From NCBI RefSeq assembly GCF_003096095.1, contig NZ_CP015453.1, forward strand, positions 310,001 to 374,000: DNA of 64,000 nucleotides. Direction: 5' to 3'. This DNA is from Dietzia psychralcaliphila. GTDB taxonomy: Bacteria > Actinomycetota > Actinomycetes > Mycobacteriales > Mycobacteriaceae. The position numbers and the translations under genes are program-made. This document shows positions 6,748-15,586 of the stretch, piece after piece; positions within the stretch are counted from its first letter, which is position 1, and each line of letters opens with the position of its first letter. Below the pieces are notes generated by a model. That model saw only the letters and a list, made by a program, of their open reading frames with translations, had not been told where the DNA came from and did not search any database.

Positions 6748-8658
6748 GTGAATTCGCTGTTCCGCCTCGGTCCCGGACCGCTCATGCGGCCCGGGAACGA
6801 CAAGACTGAGCACGTGTACTCCGACCTGACCCGTGAACTCGATTCCATCCTGGGCGACCTCGCCCCAGGCCGCGCCGAGCGGACGTCGGAGATGGACCAG
6901 GTGGCCCCGACCCACCGCGACGGCGCCCTGAACCTCGTCGACTACGCGACCCTTCGCAGACACGACCTGCGGGACCTGCAGGATCGACTGCTCGACGTCG
7001 GCGTCTCTCCCCTGGTCGGATGTGAGGACGACGTGGAGGCGGCTCTCGGCGCCGCCCGTGCCGCGTTGGCCGCGCTCCAGGGGCAGGACCCGACGCCCTT
7101 CGCGGACCGGGAGGCCACGGCCGAGGCGCGTGCTGCCGGGGACGCGGCGCTGGCAGCCCATGCGGACGAGCTGCTCGGAACTCCCCGCCACGGCCGGTCC
7201 GGTCGGGTCATGGTGACGTTGCCGTCGTCGGCCGCCGACGACCCCCGGCTGGTCCTGGACCTGGCCGAGCGGGGCATGGGGTTGGCGCGCATCAACTGCG
7301 CCCACGACGACCCGGAGCGGTGGGAGTCGATGATCGCCGCGGTCCGAGCGGCGGAACGGACCGTCGGCAGGAGGATCCCGGTCTCGATGGACCTGGCCGG
7401 ACCCAAACTGCGGACAGGGCCGGTGGCCCTCGGCGCGCCGGTGGGCAGGGCGCGGGTCACCCGGGAGCCGGGAGGCGGGGTGATCGACCCCGCGCGCATC
7501 TGGTTCACCCGCCAGGGCCTGGATCCGGCAGACACGCCGGCACCGCCCGCCGCGCGCGGACACCCCGCACTGTGCGTACGGGTGGACCCACGGTGGCTCG
7601 CGGGCCGGTCACCGGGAGACGTGATCGAGGTCCCCGACGCGCGGCGGCTCCGACGGCGGTTCACCGTGGTGTCCGCGGGCACCGACGGAGTCCTGGCGGA
7701 AGGGGGCCGCAACGCGTGGGTGCGCGACGGGACGCTGATCGACTGCGACTTCGAGCACACCCGGGTCCGTGGCATCCCCGCGGTGCCGCGCCGGATCCGG
7801 GTCCACCGCGGGGACTCGATCCTGCTCACCGGCGACATGGAACCGGTGGAGCCGCCGCCGTCCGGGGAGGAGATCCGCCTGGGTTGTGCGTTGCCCGCTG
7901 TCGTGGAGGCGCTGTCGGTGGGAGACCGCGTCCTGTTCGACGACGGCGTGATCTCCGCCGACGTCACCTCGACCTCGACACCGGGGCAGGAGGACGGCCC
8001 CTGGGCCCGACTGGAGGTGGTGCGGTGCCGCGAGGGCGGGCGCTGGCTGGGGTCGGAGAAGGGCATCAACGTGCCTGGAGTGGAGGTGGAGACCCCCGCG
8101 CTCACCGATGAGGACCGCCAGTGCCTGCGGTTCGCGGCCCGGCACGCCGACGTCGTTGCCCTGTCCTTCGTGCGGACGAGGGGAGATGTCGCCGACGCGG
8201 TGGAAGCGCTGCGGGCCGCGACCGCGGAATCGGGGCGTGAGCTGGGCCTGTTGCTCAAGATCGAGACCCGGCAGGGCTACCGCGCGCTGCCGGATCTGCT
8301 GCTGGAGGCTATGCGTCACCACCGGATCGGGGTCATGATCGCGCGCGGCGACCTCGCCGTCGAGATGGGTTTCGAGTCGCTCTCGGAGATCCCGCGCAAC
8401 ATCACCCTGATGTGCCAGGCGGCCCGCGTTCCGGTCGTGCTGGCGACCCAGGTGCTGGAATCGCTCGCGAAGACCGGGATGCCGTCCCGCGCGGAGATCT
8501 CCGACGCCGGCTCGGCGCAGCGGTCCGAGTGCGTGATGCTCAACAAGGGGCCGTACGTGGCCGAGGCGATCGAGACCCTCGACGCGATCCACTCGCGGAT
8601 GGGCCGGATCCAGCGGAAGGCCCTCCCGCTGATGCGTCACGTCAACAGCTGGGACTGA
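6748..8658 (+). CDS. Pyruvate-kinase-like protein lacking the C-terminal domain
   Basis: The 636-residue product has a helical N-terminal extension of about 150 residues, then a pyruvate-kinase barrel with its inserted B domain. Recognisable motifs are SMDLAGPKLRTG near 211-222, the catalytic-lysine motif KIETR (Lys504), VMIARGDLAVEMG (Asp535) and ATQVLESLAKTGMPSRAEISD. The C-terminal allosteric domain of true pyruvate kinases is missing. Canonical pyruvate kinase transfers phosphate from phosphoenolpyruvate to ADP. This long, truncated form is a distinct actinobacterial subgroup whose activity I cannot confirm. Possible starts are GTG 6748, ATG 6784 and GTG 6813; the first gives the longest product and none has a strong ribosome site. 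The gene is divergent from cspA. Confidence 0.75.
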   Translation: MNSLFRLGPGPLMRPGNDKTEHVYSDLTRELDSILGDLAPGRAERTSEMDQVAPTHRDGALNLVDYATLRRHDLRDLQDRLLDVGVSPLVGCEDDVEAALGAARAALAALQGQDPTPFADREATAEARAAGDAALAAHADELLGTPRHGRSGRVMVTLPSSAADDPRLVLDLAERGMGLARINCAHDDPERWESMIAAVRAAERTVGRRIPVSMDLAGPKLRTGPVALGAPVGRARVTREPGGGVIDPARIWFTRQGLDPADTPAPPAARGHPALCVRVDPRWLAGRSPGDVIEVPDARRLRRRFTVVSAGTDGVLAEGGRNAWVRDGTLIDCDFEHTRVRGIPAVPRRIRVHRGDSILLTGDMEPVEPPPSGEEIRLGCALPAVVEALSVGDRVLFDDGVISADVTSTSTPGQEDGPWARLEVVRCREGGRWLGSEKGINVPGVEVETPALTDEDRQCLRFAARHADVVALSFVRTRGDVADAVEALRAATAESGRELGLLLKIETRQGYRALPDLLLEAMRHHRIGVMIARGDLAVEMGFESLSEIPRNITLMCQAARVPVVLATQVLESLAKTGMPSRAEISDAGSAQRSECVMLNKGPYVAEAIETLDAIHSRMGRIQRKALPLMRHVNSWD

Positions 8659-8695
8659 GCGTCGCCGTCACCGTCGCGCCCCGGGCCCGCTGTGC

Positions 8696-8701
8696 CAGCA
8701 T
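8696..8701 (+). promoter_or_regulatory. Candidate -10 element of the DUF4328-type gene
   Basis: CAGCAT lies 7 bp before ATG 8709. Its first base departs from TANNNT but the spacing matches the leaderless genes nearby. Confidence 0.3.
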
Positions 8702-8708
8702 GGTCGCC

Positions 8709-9551
8709 ATGACCTCACCGCGGCGGACCGGCCAGTGGCGCTGGGTCGCGCACCCGCCGTGGCGTCCGCCGGTACCGGGGACCAGACCTCCGACGCCCCG
8801 GCACCGCTCGGGACCGGCGTGGGGGGACCGGACCCCGGCCTACCCGGCGACCCCGAGGTGGGGCCTGCCACCGGTCGCGATCCCTCATCGGCTGGAGCAG
8901 CCCGAACCCTGCAGGCGCGCGCGAGTGGCCGCGGTGGCGCCCGGGATCGTCGGGGCGGCCGGGACGTGGTTCGCGGTGGCCGCCGTGGTCCACGGTCTGC
9001 GGTACGCGGTTCTGGCCTGGTACTCCGATCGTCTGGCCCCGTGGTGGGTGGAGGCCACGACCACCGCGCTCGTGTGGGTGGCGGGAGTGGTGGCGATCGC
9101 CGTCGGGGTGGCGGCGGCCGTCGCGGCGACCGCATGGCTCGTCGAGGCCCGTCGTCGCGTGTACTCACCCGTTCCGGATCCGCGGAGGCGGGCGGGTCTG
9201 TGGATCGGATGCCTCCTGCCCGTCATCAACTGGTTCCGGATACCGGTCTACCTCGAGGAGCTCCGCCTGGCCTCGACCCGCGCGTCCTCCAGGTCCGAGC
9301 TCCGCCGCTGGTGGGTGGCCGTCGCCGTGAACGGTGTGGCTGTCGCGCTCGCGCTGTGGCGCGGCACGGGAGAGGGTTCGCAGGCCGCAGCGGACACGGT
9401 GGTGCTCACCGCACTGGCGGCGGCAGCCGCGGTGTGGGCGGCGCGGGAGACCCGGACCGTCATGCGGAGTTTCGACGAGCCTTCCCCGCGGTTCACCCAC
9501 CGGCTTCTCCCGCGAGGGATCGTGAACACGTCCCCCGCTCGAGAGGAGTAG
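8709..9551 (+). CDS. DUF4328-like multi-pass membrane protein
   Basis: The 280-residue product has a Pro/Arg-rich cytoplasmic N-terminus of about 65 residues with WR and PP motifs, followed by four or five hydrophobic helices. The segment around GLWIGCLLPVINWFRIPVY resembles the conserved core of DUF4328 membrane proteins, for which no function is established. The start is uncertain between ATG 8700 and ATG 8709. I chose 8709 because of the spacing from a -10-like hexamer. Only 2 bp separate its stop from the following phosphodiesterase start, so the two are very probably co-transcribed and may act together at the membrane. Confidence 0.7.
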   Translation: MTSPRRTGQWRWVAHPPWRPPVPGTRPPTPRHRSGPAWGDRTPAYPATPRWGLPPVAIPHRLEQPEPCRRARVAAVAPGIVGAAGTWFAVAAVVHGLRYAVLAWYSDRLAPWWVEATTTALVWVAGVVAIAVGVAAAVAATAWLVEARRRVYSPVPDPRRRAGLWIGCLLPVINWFRIPVYLEELRLASTRASSRSELRRWWVAVAVNGVAVALALWRGTGEGSQAAADTVVLTALAAAAAVWAARETRTVMRSFDEPSPRFTHRLLPRGIVNTSPAREE

Positions 9552-9553
9552 AC

Positions 9554-10366
9554 GTGACGGTCCCCGCGACCACACATCTGCAGTCCACGGTGTCCACCAG
9601 GAGTGGGGTCGTCGCCCACCGAGGGGCCTCGGCCGAGTTCCCCGAACTCACGCTCGTCGCCTACGAGCAGGCGCTCAAACAGGGCGCGGAAGCTCTCGAG
9701 GTGGACATACGACTCACCTCCGACGGGGTCCCGGTGCTCCTCCATGACCCGAGAACGGCCAGGGTCGCGGACCGCGACGTGTGGGTCCACTCCAGCACCC
9801 TGGACGAGCTCTCGACACTGGACCTCGGCACGTGGCATCCGGTGCACCGCAGGCCCGAACCGCTTCTCACGCTGCGCAGTCTCCTCGTGATGGCCGAGGC
9901 GTACCCGAACGTGAAGTTGTTCCTCGAGACCAAGCACCCGGTGCCCTCCGGTGGCCGGGTCGAGGTCGCCCTCCGCGACGAACTCAAGTACTTCGGTCTG
10001 GACCGCCCCGCCTCGCATCTCGAATCCCGAGCGGTGATGATGAGCTTCTCCGTCATGGCGGTGCGGCGGTTCAGGCAGCTGGCCCCGCAGGTGCCGGCGG
10101 TGCAGCTCCGGGAGCGCGGCAACGTCCTGAAGTCGTGGCCGGCCGAGGGGTTCGGCGCCCAGTTGATGGGCCCGAGCATCGGCGCGCTCCGGGCGCGGCC
10201 GTGGTTGGTCGACTACTGGCGGTCGCGGGGGATGGGTACCTACTGCTGGACGGTCGACGATCCGGCCGACATGCTCCTGTGCCGTGACCTGGGCGTGGAC
10301 TGGGTAGCCACCAACGTCCCGTCACGGGCGCTGACCGTCCTGGACGGGCCCGCACCCCGTGCCTGA
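9554..10366 (+). CDS. Glycerophosphodiester phosphodiesterase
   Basis: This 270-residue GDPD-family protein hydrolyses glycerophosphodiesters, released from phospholipids, to glycerol-3-phosphate and an alcohol. Signature residues are all present: His22 and Arg23 (AHRG), Glu31, Glu49 and Asp51 (EVDIR) and His64 (LLHDP). There is no signal peptide, so a cytoplasmic role is likely. The start is GTG 9554 with GAGAGGAG 4-5 bp upstream, and the frame before it is a shadow of the preceding gene. It forms an operon with the membrane gene ending at 9551. In M. tuberculosis a related gene (glpQ1) lies in the same region. Confidence 0.9.
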   Translation: MTVPATTHLQSTVSTRSGVVAHRGASAEFPELTLVAYEQALKQGAEALEVDIRLTSDGVPVLLHDPRTARVADRDVWVHSSTLDELSTLDLGTWHPVHRRPEPLLTLRSLLVMAEAYPNVKLFLETKHPVPSGGRVEVALRDELKYFGLDRPASHLESRAVMMSFSVMAVRRFRQLAPQVPAVQLRERGNVLKSWPAEGFGAQLMGPSIGALRARPWLVDYWRSRGMGTYCWTVDDPADMLLCRDLGVDWVATNVPSRALTVLDGPAPRA

Positions 10367-10436
10367 CCGGCACACCCCACGAGTGATCGACGGACCGGGG
10401 CCGTACCTCCTGCGGGCGGGCCGCGCGGGCGCACCG

Positions 10437-10442
10437 TATCGT
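10437..10442 (+). promoter_or_regulatory. -10 element of the DUF5926 gene, leaderless transcript predicted
   Basis: TATCGT ends 7 bp before GTG 10450, which selects that start over the GTGs at 10441 and 10444. Confidence 0.55.
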
Positions 10443-10449
10443 GGTGCCC

Positions 10450-11358
10450 GTGGGTAGACGTCAGCGCCATAATGAGCCCAAGTCCGGCGGCAACCGCCAG
10501 GCCAAGATCGCCGCGCGCGCGGCCGAGCGTGAGGAACTGAGCGTCGAGCCCCGGCCGTTCGCCGGGTTCGCCGGGGAATGCGACATGGTCGCGATGCGCG
10601 AATTCGTGCCGTCGGCCACCGCGCGACTCACCACGACCGCCGAAAGGCGCGAGATCACGCTGGCGACCGTCCTGCCCGGGGCCATCGCCGGCCTCGTGCG
10701 TGACGATGAGCTGGGCGGCGAGGCCATGGTGGGCCTCCAGGTGCAGGTCCACGGACCCGACCCGGCCGTCGATCTGGCCTACGCGGTGGACTGGGCCTCT
10801 CGCGCCGGGGGCGGGGAGACCCTGAACGCCTCCCATCCGGACGAGTCCACCCCGGCGTTGGAGGACGTCGTGGTCGCCGATGCCCCGCTGGAGATCGTGG
10901 TGCACGGCGACTTCTCCTGGTGGCTCGCCGAGGACGCCCAGGTCAGGCCCGAGATCGCCCAGGCCATCAAGAACGCCAACGAGGTCATGATGCCCTCCGC
11001 CCGTGTCGCGGCCGACGGCATCGACGCCGCCTGGTGGGTCGACGCTGGCGAGAAGGCCCACGTCCGCTGGGTACGCCCGGAGAACGAGGACGCGCTGTTC
11101 GAGGCACTCGCACGCGTTCACTCCGCAGGCGGCCTCCACCTGGGCGAGGGCTCCCGGTTCGCCGGGTCCTTCCGTACCCACGGGTTGCTCGTGCCGGTGT
11201 TCGACCTGGACCCGGAGATGCACCATCAGGAATGGGCGCCGGGCCTTGTGGAGCTCGACGCGCGACTGGGCGAGGCGTTGGCTAAGGACGGTCCGCTCAG
11301 CTCGGACGAACGCGCGTCGCGCGACGGCCTCCGGGCGCGACAGGTCACCCTGCGCTGA
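10450..11358 (+). CDS. DUF5926 family protein
   Basis: The 302-residue soluble protein has a basic N-terminus (MGRRQRHNEPKSGG, residues rich in Arg and Lys) that could contact nucleic acid, then an acidic mixed alpha/beta body. It fits actinobacterial DUF5926 proteins, a conserved family of unknown role. No catalytic motif or membrane segment is visible. Conserved-looking stretches include FAGFAGECDMVAMREFVPS and AWWVDAGEKAHVRWVRPEN. The start was set by a -10 hexamer 7 bp upstream. The gene is probably monocistronic and is followed by the promoter of the next gene. Confidence 0.78.
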   Translation: MGRRQRHNEPKSGGNRQAKIAARAAEREELSVEPRPFAGFAGECDMVAMREFVPSATARLTTTAERREITLATVLPGAIAGLVRDDELGGEAMVGLQVQVHGPDPAVDLAYAVDWASRAGGGETLNASHPDESTPALEDVVVADAPLEIVVHGDFSWWLAEDAQVRPEIAQAIKNANEVMMPSARVAADGIDAAWWVDAGEKAHVRWVRPENEDALFEALARVHSAGGLHLGEGSRFAGSFRTHGLLVPVFDLDPEMHHQEWAPGLVELDARLGEALAKDGPLSSDERASRDGLRARQVTLR

Positions 11359-11393
11359 CGCGGCACCGGCCCCCGACCGGGCCCGGGGACCTC

Positions 11394-11399
11394 TAGTAT
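11394..11399 (+). promoter_or_regulatory. Candidate -10 element for the gene at 11459
   Basis: TAGTAT gives a leader of about 52 nt that includes the GGAGGGGG ribosome site. Confidence 0.45.
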
Positions 11400-11458
11400 C
11401 CCCTCGGGCGGCAACCGGGTCGCCCGGCCGGACGTGTGGCGGAGGGGGTGCGGCCGAC

Positions 11459-12370
11459 GTGGCCGACCAGCCGAGAACGGGCGACGACGACGAGGCCACC
11501 ACCTCGGAGGTGACGGTTCCGCCGTGGTTGCGGACCGGGCCGACCCCCGAACCGTCCGGTCCCGAACAGTCCGCCGCCGTGCCGTCTGCGGTTGCGCGGT
11601 CGGCCGCCGGGCGAGGTGGTGCGGTCCCCGAGCGGGCCGACGCAGGGCCGCAGGACTCCTCCCGGGAGATCTCCCCCAACCGCATCAGACTGGGTGCTGG
11701 AGAGCGGGACGACGAGCCGGTCGGAGAGCCCGGTCAGCCCGGTGGCCGCGGTGAGCCCGGTGCGGGGGAGAGCCGGCGTCGGGAGCGGGACCTGTCCTCG
11801 TTGCCCCTCGACGCGGAGCAGCCCGTGTCCGTTCGATCCGGGGTCGCGGGGCTCGGTCCCGACCGTTCCCCGACCCGCGACGGGCGCGCACGGCGGCTCG
11901 CGCTGTTCGCGGTCGCCGGGGTGGCGGTACTGGCCGGGTCCGCAGTGCTCGGGTTCGTCATCGCCCGCGGAGCCCTCACCCCGACCGGTGGGGAGGCGAC
12001 GGACTGCGCCCCGGTCTCGGAGCCCGGCCGCGTGGTGGGCGACGGCCCCGGTTCCCTCGCCACCCCGTTGGAGACGGTGTTGGCGTTCGACTACGCCTAC
12101 TACGTCGATCGGTCGGCGGAGAAGGCGTTCGAGGCGGTCTCACCGTCGAGCCGGATGACCAGGGAACAGCTACGCGCCGACGGGGTGGACCGGGTGCCCG
12201 AGGGGACCACCCACTGCGTGGAGGCGCTGGAGTTGTCGCCCACGCTCCTCGAGGTGAGCCTCACCGAGTCCCCGCCCGACGCGGAACCGGTGGTGATGCG
12301 CCAGCGTGTCCGGGTGGCGGAGAACCCCGACGGAACCTGGGGGATCGTCTCGATCACGCCGGCGGGGTGA
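11459..12370 (+). CDS. Membrane-anchored protein with extracytoplasmic domain, unknown function
   Basis: The 303-residue product has a long disordered cytoplasmic N-terminus (about 1-140, rich in Glu, Arg, Pro, Ser), one transmembrane helix near 145-167, then an extracytoplasmic domain of about 130 residues with two Cys that may form a disulfide. The domain contains a DYAYYVDRSAEKAFEAVSPSS stretch seen in conserved actinobacterial hypotheticals of NTF2-like size. I do not assign a family. GTG 11459 follows GGAGGGGG at 10 bp. The gene converges on the LCP ligase gene, its neighbour in the cell-wall context. Confidence 0.68.
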   Translation: MADQPRTGDDDEATTSEVTVPPWLRTGPTPEPSGPEQSAAVPSAVARSAAGRGGAVPERADAGPQDSSREISPNRIRLGAGERDDEPVGEPGQPGGRGEPGAGESRRRERDLSSLPLDAEQPVSVRSGVAGLGPDRSPTRDGRARRLALFAVAGVAVLAGSAVLGFVIARGALTPTGGEATDCAPVSEPGRVVGDGPGSLATPLETVLAFDYAYYVDRSAEKAFEAVSPSSRMTREQLRADGVDRVPEGTTHCVEALELSPTLLEVSLTESPPDAEPVVMRQRVRVAENPDGTWGIVSITPAG

Positions 12371-12387
12371 TCCAGCCAGGCCGATAG

Positions 12388-12428
12388 CCCGGCCCGGCCC
12401 GCCCGGCCCGGCCCGCCCGGCCCGCCCG
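12388..12428. repeat. GC-only tandem repeat
   Basis: Fourteen-bp units of CCCGGCCCGGCCCG occur twice and then degenerate, between two convergent genes. The tract may act as a terminator through self-pairing with downstream GGGG runs. Confidence 0.5.
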
Positions 12429-12453
12429 TTGCCGGACGGGGCCGGGGAACGGG

Positions 12454-13941
12454 TCAGGGACCGGGGTCGAGGTACTCCTGCGGCGGGGTGCGTCCCGAGG
12501 CCACCGCGTCGAAGAATCCCGAGGTGCTCGGACCCCACACGAGGTAGGAGCCCACGGCGCCGGAAGCCATGCCGTCGTAGGGGGCGGTCACGGTGAGCGG
12601 ATCGCCCCTGAGCTTCCACATCACCGAGGCGAGGTTCCAGATGTGGTCCCCGGTGTCCACCGTGACGGCCTCCGAACCCGCGTCGACCAGTGACACCGCG
12701 GTGAAGGGGTTGAGCAGGTTCCCCGGGGACATGGTCGCGCTCATGAGCGCGCCGAGGAACTGCCGCTGGTTGCGGACCCGCTGGAGGTCCTGCTCGGCGA
12801 AGCCGTAGCGGGTACGGACGAACCCCAGGGCCTGCGGCCCCGCGAGGGTCTGACAGCCGGCGGCCAGGTCGAGCCCGGCCAACGGGTCGTTGATGGGCTC
12901 CTCGATGCAGATGTCCACACCACCGACCGCGTCGACGATCCCGGCGAAGCCGCCGAAGCCGATCTCCGCGTAGTGGTCGATCCGCATCCCGGTCTGCTCC
13001 TCGAGAGTGCGGGTCAGCAGCGCCGGTCCACCGAAGGTGTAGGCGGCGTTGAGCTTGTTCTGCCCGTAGCCCGGGATGTCGACCAACAGGTCGCGTGGCA
13101 GCGAGATGAGCATGGTGCGGCCGCCGTCGCGCGGCGTGTAGACCAGCATCATGGTGTCCGTGCGTTTGCCGCCGGCATCGGATTCGGAACCGGTGGACAG
13201 CTGGGCCTGTTGCTCCGGGGTGAGCCCCTCGCGGGAGTCGGTCCCCACGAGGAGGGTGATGCTGCCCGGGGTGTTGCCCCCGCGCCCGGGGTAGTCGGTG
13301 AGGGCGTCGATCCTCTGCAATTTGGAGTCCGCCCACAGGACGCTCACCACGCCCAACGTCAGGATCAGGACCAGGACCAGACCCAGGATCCGCACGGGCC
13401 CGAGCCGCCGCCTGCCGGGTGCCCGGCGGGAGCGGCGATCTCGTGACGGCCCGTACCCGGCTCGGGACGGCCTTCGGGCGGATCGTGGATCGCGCGGGTC
13501 GACGGGCTGACGGCGGGGGTCACGTGCCCCGGCTCTCGACCGCGACGCGCGGGCGGGGTCGCGGTTCGGGTCGCGGTTCGGATCACGACGGGGGTCTCGG
13601 CCCGGATCGGCTCGACCCGCGTACCGGGCCCGCTCGTCGCGGGAGAGGGGCTGGGGCTCCTGGCGGGGTTGATACCCGCCCGGACCAGCCGTCCGCTCGC
13701 GACCGGGTTCCGGCGAGCGGCGCGGGTCGCGACCGGCCGCACGACGAAGATCCGACGTGCCGCGGGGCTCCTGGCGGGGTTCACGACCCGGATCTCGACC
13801 CGGATCTCGACGCGGATCTCGACGCGGCGCGGGTTCGCGCGGCACGCCGGGGTCGGCGTACCCGCGGCGCTCACGCGCGCGGCGCCGGAGCTCGGCGGCC
13901 TCCTCAGGGGTGAGGTGCCGGCGCCTGGAGTCGTCGGTCAT
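12454..13941 (-). CDS. LytR-CpsA-Psr (LCP) family cell-wall glycopolymer ligase
   Basis: LCP proteins transfer undecaprenyl- or decaprenyl-linked polymers, in this order arabinogalactan, onto peptidoglycan. The 495-residue product has a cytoplasmic N-terminal region of about 190 residues packed with R-D-P-R/N/G repeats, one transmembrane helix near 198-220, and an extracytoplasmic LCP domain. That domain has the lipid phosphate-binding arginines and acids typical of the family: GTDSR, KRTDTMML, ISLPRDLLVDIPGYGQNKLN and the FVRTRYGFAEQDLQRVRNQR block. The ATG at 13941 lies 8 bp after a -10 hexamer (ACTCTA on the plus strand), which supports it over 13986. The basic repeat tail is coded by 12-bp tandem repeats. 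The M. tuberculosis counterpart is the LCP gene Rv3840. Confidence 0.9.
   Translation of the reverse strand: MTDDSRRRHLTPEEAAELRRRARERRGYADPGVPREPAPRRDPRRDPGRDPGREPRQEPRGTSDLRRAAGRDPRRSPEPGRERTAGPGGYQPRQEPQPLSRDERARYAGRADPGRDPRRDPNRDPNRDPARASRSRAGARDPRRQPVDPRDPRSARRPSRAGYGPSRDRRSRRAPGRRRLGPVRILGLVLVLILTLGVVSVLWADSKLQRIDALTDYPGRGGNTPGSITLLVGTDSREGLTPEQQAQLSTGSESDAGGKRTDTMMLVYTPRDGGRTMLISLPRDLLVDIPGYGQNKLNAAYTFGGPALLTRTLEEQTGMRIDHYAEIGFGGFAGIVDAVGGVDICIEEPINDPLAGLDLAAGCQTLAGPQALGFVRTRYGFAEQDLQRVRNQRQFLGALMSATMSPGNLLNPFTAVSLVDAGSEAVTVDTGDHIWNLASVMWKLRGDPLTVTAPYDGMASGAVGSYLVWGPSTSGFFDAVASGRTPPQEYLDPGP
13556..13829. repeat. Short tandem repeats coding the basic RDP tail of the LCP protein
   Basis: Twelve-bp units such as CGGATCTCGACC (13788-13823) and GTCGCGGTTCGG (13556 onward) repeat in frame. 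The segment GGGGCTCCTGGCGGGGTT appears twice. Copy number probably varies between strains. Confidence 0.7.
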
Positions 13942-13949
13942 GGGACCGG

Positions 13950-13955
13950 ACTCTA
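13950..13955 (-). promoter_or_regulatory. -10 element of the LCP gene, leaderless transcript predicted
   Basis: TAGAGT on the minus strand ends 8 bp before the ATG at 13941. Confidence 0.5.
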
Positions 13956-14049
13956 CTTGGCCACCGGTCCGGTCGGCGTCCCGCACCGCGCCGCCGGAGG
14001 TGGCGCGCGAGTTGGGGGGAGAGGGGAGACGGTCCGCGTTCGCCGCCCG

Positions 14050-14901
14050 TCAGAGCCAGGCGACGTGGGGCGCGAGCAGCGCATAACCCACGAACGCGAC
14101 CACGTCCAGGAGGGTGTGCGCCAGGACGAGCGGCCAGAGTCGTCGGGTCCGCATCCACCAGAGGGCAAAGACGATGCCCATCGCCAGGTTGCCCAGCCCG
14201 CCGCCGAAGCCCTGGTAGAGGTGATACGACCCCCTCAAAAGGGCCGTGCCCACCAGCGCGACCGCGGGCGGGACCCCGAGCTGGCGCAGGCGAACGAGGA
14301 GGTAGCCCACGACCAGGATCTCCTCGGCGGCGCCGTTGCCCGCGGCGGCCATGACCAGCACGACCGGGCGCCACCACGTCTCCGTGAGCCCGGAGGCCGC
14401 CACCTGCAGGTTGAACCCCGCTGCCACCGCACCGAGGTAGAACGCGAGGCCGGGGATCCCGATGACGGCGGCCAGGGCGAATCCCCATGCGATCTGCCGG
14501 CCGGCGCGATCGCGGACGAGCCCGACCGCCTTCGGCCCGATGCCGGTGTGTGCGAGCAGGACCAGCGGCAGCAGCGACCACGCCACCAACCGCAGCACGC
14601 TGAGCACCTGATAGCCGGCGTCGAGCCAGGCATGGGTGGACCGCGAGGGGTTGAGGGTGGCGGACTGGCCCGCCAGGGGTTCCGGGGCGAGCAGCGCGGA
14701 GGTGAGGTCGAGGACCGAGTAGAGGCCGGCGAGACCGAAGGTCACCAGGAGGACGACGACGAGCTCGACCGCCAGCAGCCGGCGGGCGCGGGGGTCGGTG
14801 ACCGGGTCGAACCTGGCGGCGTAGCACCGGAACGCCTCTCGCGGGGAGAACGCCTTACGCACGCGGCCCGCCTCGGGAACGCGCCGCACCCGGCCGGTCA
14901 T
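14050..14901 (-). CDS. CPBP (CAAX-like) intramembrane metalloprotease
   Basis: The 283-residue polytopic membrane protein has about eight hydrophobic helices. It carries the CPBP/Abi motifs: AAEEILVVGYLLVR (the EExxxR-type motif 1), a His-containing GSYHLYQG segment (motif 2) and LWPLVLAHTLLD (motif 3). These are the proposed metal site and catalytic Glu of CAAX-type intramembrane proteases. The start ATG 14901 overlaps the upstream stop as ATGA, showing translational coupling to the membrane-anchored gene at 14898-15578. Its substrate is unknown, and the coupled protein is the first candidate partner. Confidence 0.85.
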   Translation of the reverse strand: MTGRVRRVPEAGRVRKAFSPREAFRCYAARFDPVTDPRARRLLAVELVVVLLVTFGLAGLYSVLDLTSALLAPEPLAGQSATLNPSRSTHAWLDAGYQVLSVLRLVAWSLLPLVLLAHTGIGPKAVGLVRDRAGRQIAWGFALAAVIGIPGLAFYLGAVAAGFNLQVAASGLTETWWRPVVLVMAAAGNGAAEEILVVGYLLVRLRQLGVPPAVALVGTALLRGSYHLYQGFGGGLGNLAMGIVFALWWMRTRRLWPLVLAHTLLDVVAFVGYALLAPHVAWL

Positions 14902-15578
14902 CCGGGCAACCGGATGTCGCTCACGATCCGGTCCATCCAGCGGGGCCCGGGGGTCGATTGCTGGGAATTGGTCACGTACGCGACCCACCACCGCCGACCC
15001 TCTGATCCGAACACGGCGGCGTAGACCAGTCCGCCGGCGGTGGCGTCCTCGGCGTCGTCGGGGACCAGGACATACGAGACGGCGGACCCGTCGCCGGCCT
15101 CGTTGCGGACCTCGGTGACGCGCTGTTCGTCGCGGGTCCCCGTGACGCCCATGAGGTAGAGCTGGATGATCTCCGCCAGCGCCGTGGCGGCCCCCTGGTC
15201 GTCGGCGATCGCGGCGGCGGCGATCCCGGGTTCGAGAACCCCGGCGATGATCCGGGTGTCGAGGGCCTGCCCGGAGCCCACCGGCGCCATCTGGATCGTG
15301 CCGATCTCCGGTTGGCCGATGATCTGCCACCCGATCGGGACCGCGATGTCCAGTCCCGACTCCTCGTCCAGGTGGTGGGCCCCGTGCAGCGTGGAGTCCC
15401 TGGGCAGGACCGAGGCGGGATCCGTCGCCACCGCCACGACCAGGAGAAAAACCAGTAACGCCAGCGCCACGCGGAACGTGCGCGGACCGCGCTTCTCCTC
15501 GGGGGTCAGGTGAGAGGCGTCGGGGGCGTCGTCCGGGGCGGGGGCGTGATCGGAGGCGGGGGAGTCGTCGGAACCCAT
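14898..15578 (-). CDS. Membrane-anchored extracytoplasmic protein, unknown function
   Basis: The 226-residue product has a short acidic cytoplasmic tail, one transmembrane helix around residues 37-57, and an extracytoplasmic domain of about 165 residues with a PIGWQIIGQP motif and a WWVAYVTNS motif. It is conserved-looking but I do not recognise a family; the domain resembles small lipoprotein-like alpha/beta folds in size. ATG 15578 follows a TACTCT -10 hexamer by 8 bp and lacks a ribosome site, so the leaderless start was chosen over the TTG six codons earlier. Its stop overlaps the start of the CPBP protease by 4 bp, which suggests a functional pair. Confidence 0.72.
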   Translation of the reverse strand: MGSDDSPASDHAPAPDDAPDASHLTPEEKRGPRTFRVALALLVFLLVVAVATDPASVLPRDSTLHGAHHLDEESGLDIAVPIGWQIIGQPEIGTIQMAPVGSGQALDTRIIAGVLEPGIAAAAIADDQGAATALAEIIQLYLMGVTGTRDEQRVTEVRNEAGDGSAVSYVLVPDDAEDATAGGLVYAAVFGSEGRRWWVAYVTNSQQSTPGPRWMDRIVSDIRLPG

Positions 15579-15586
15579 CGGGGGAG

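Noticed and set aside
13669-15024. 451-codon plus-strand frame
   Set aside because: Antisense to the LCP tail and the CPBP protease; composition is that of a shadow.
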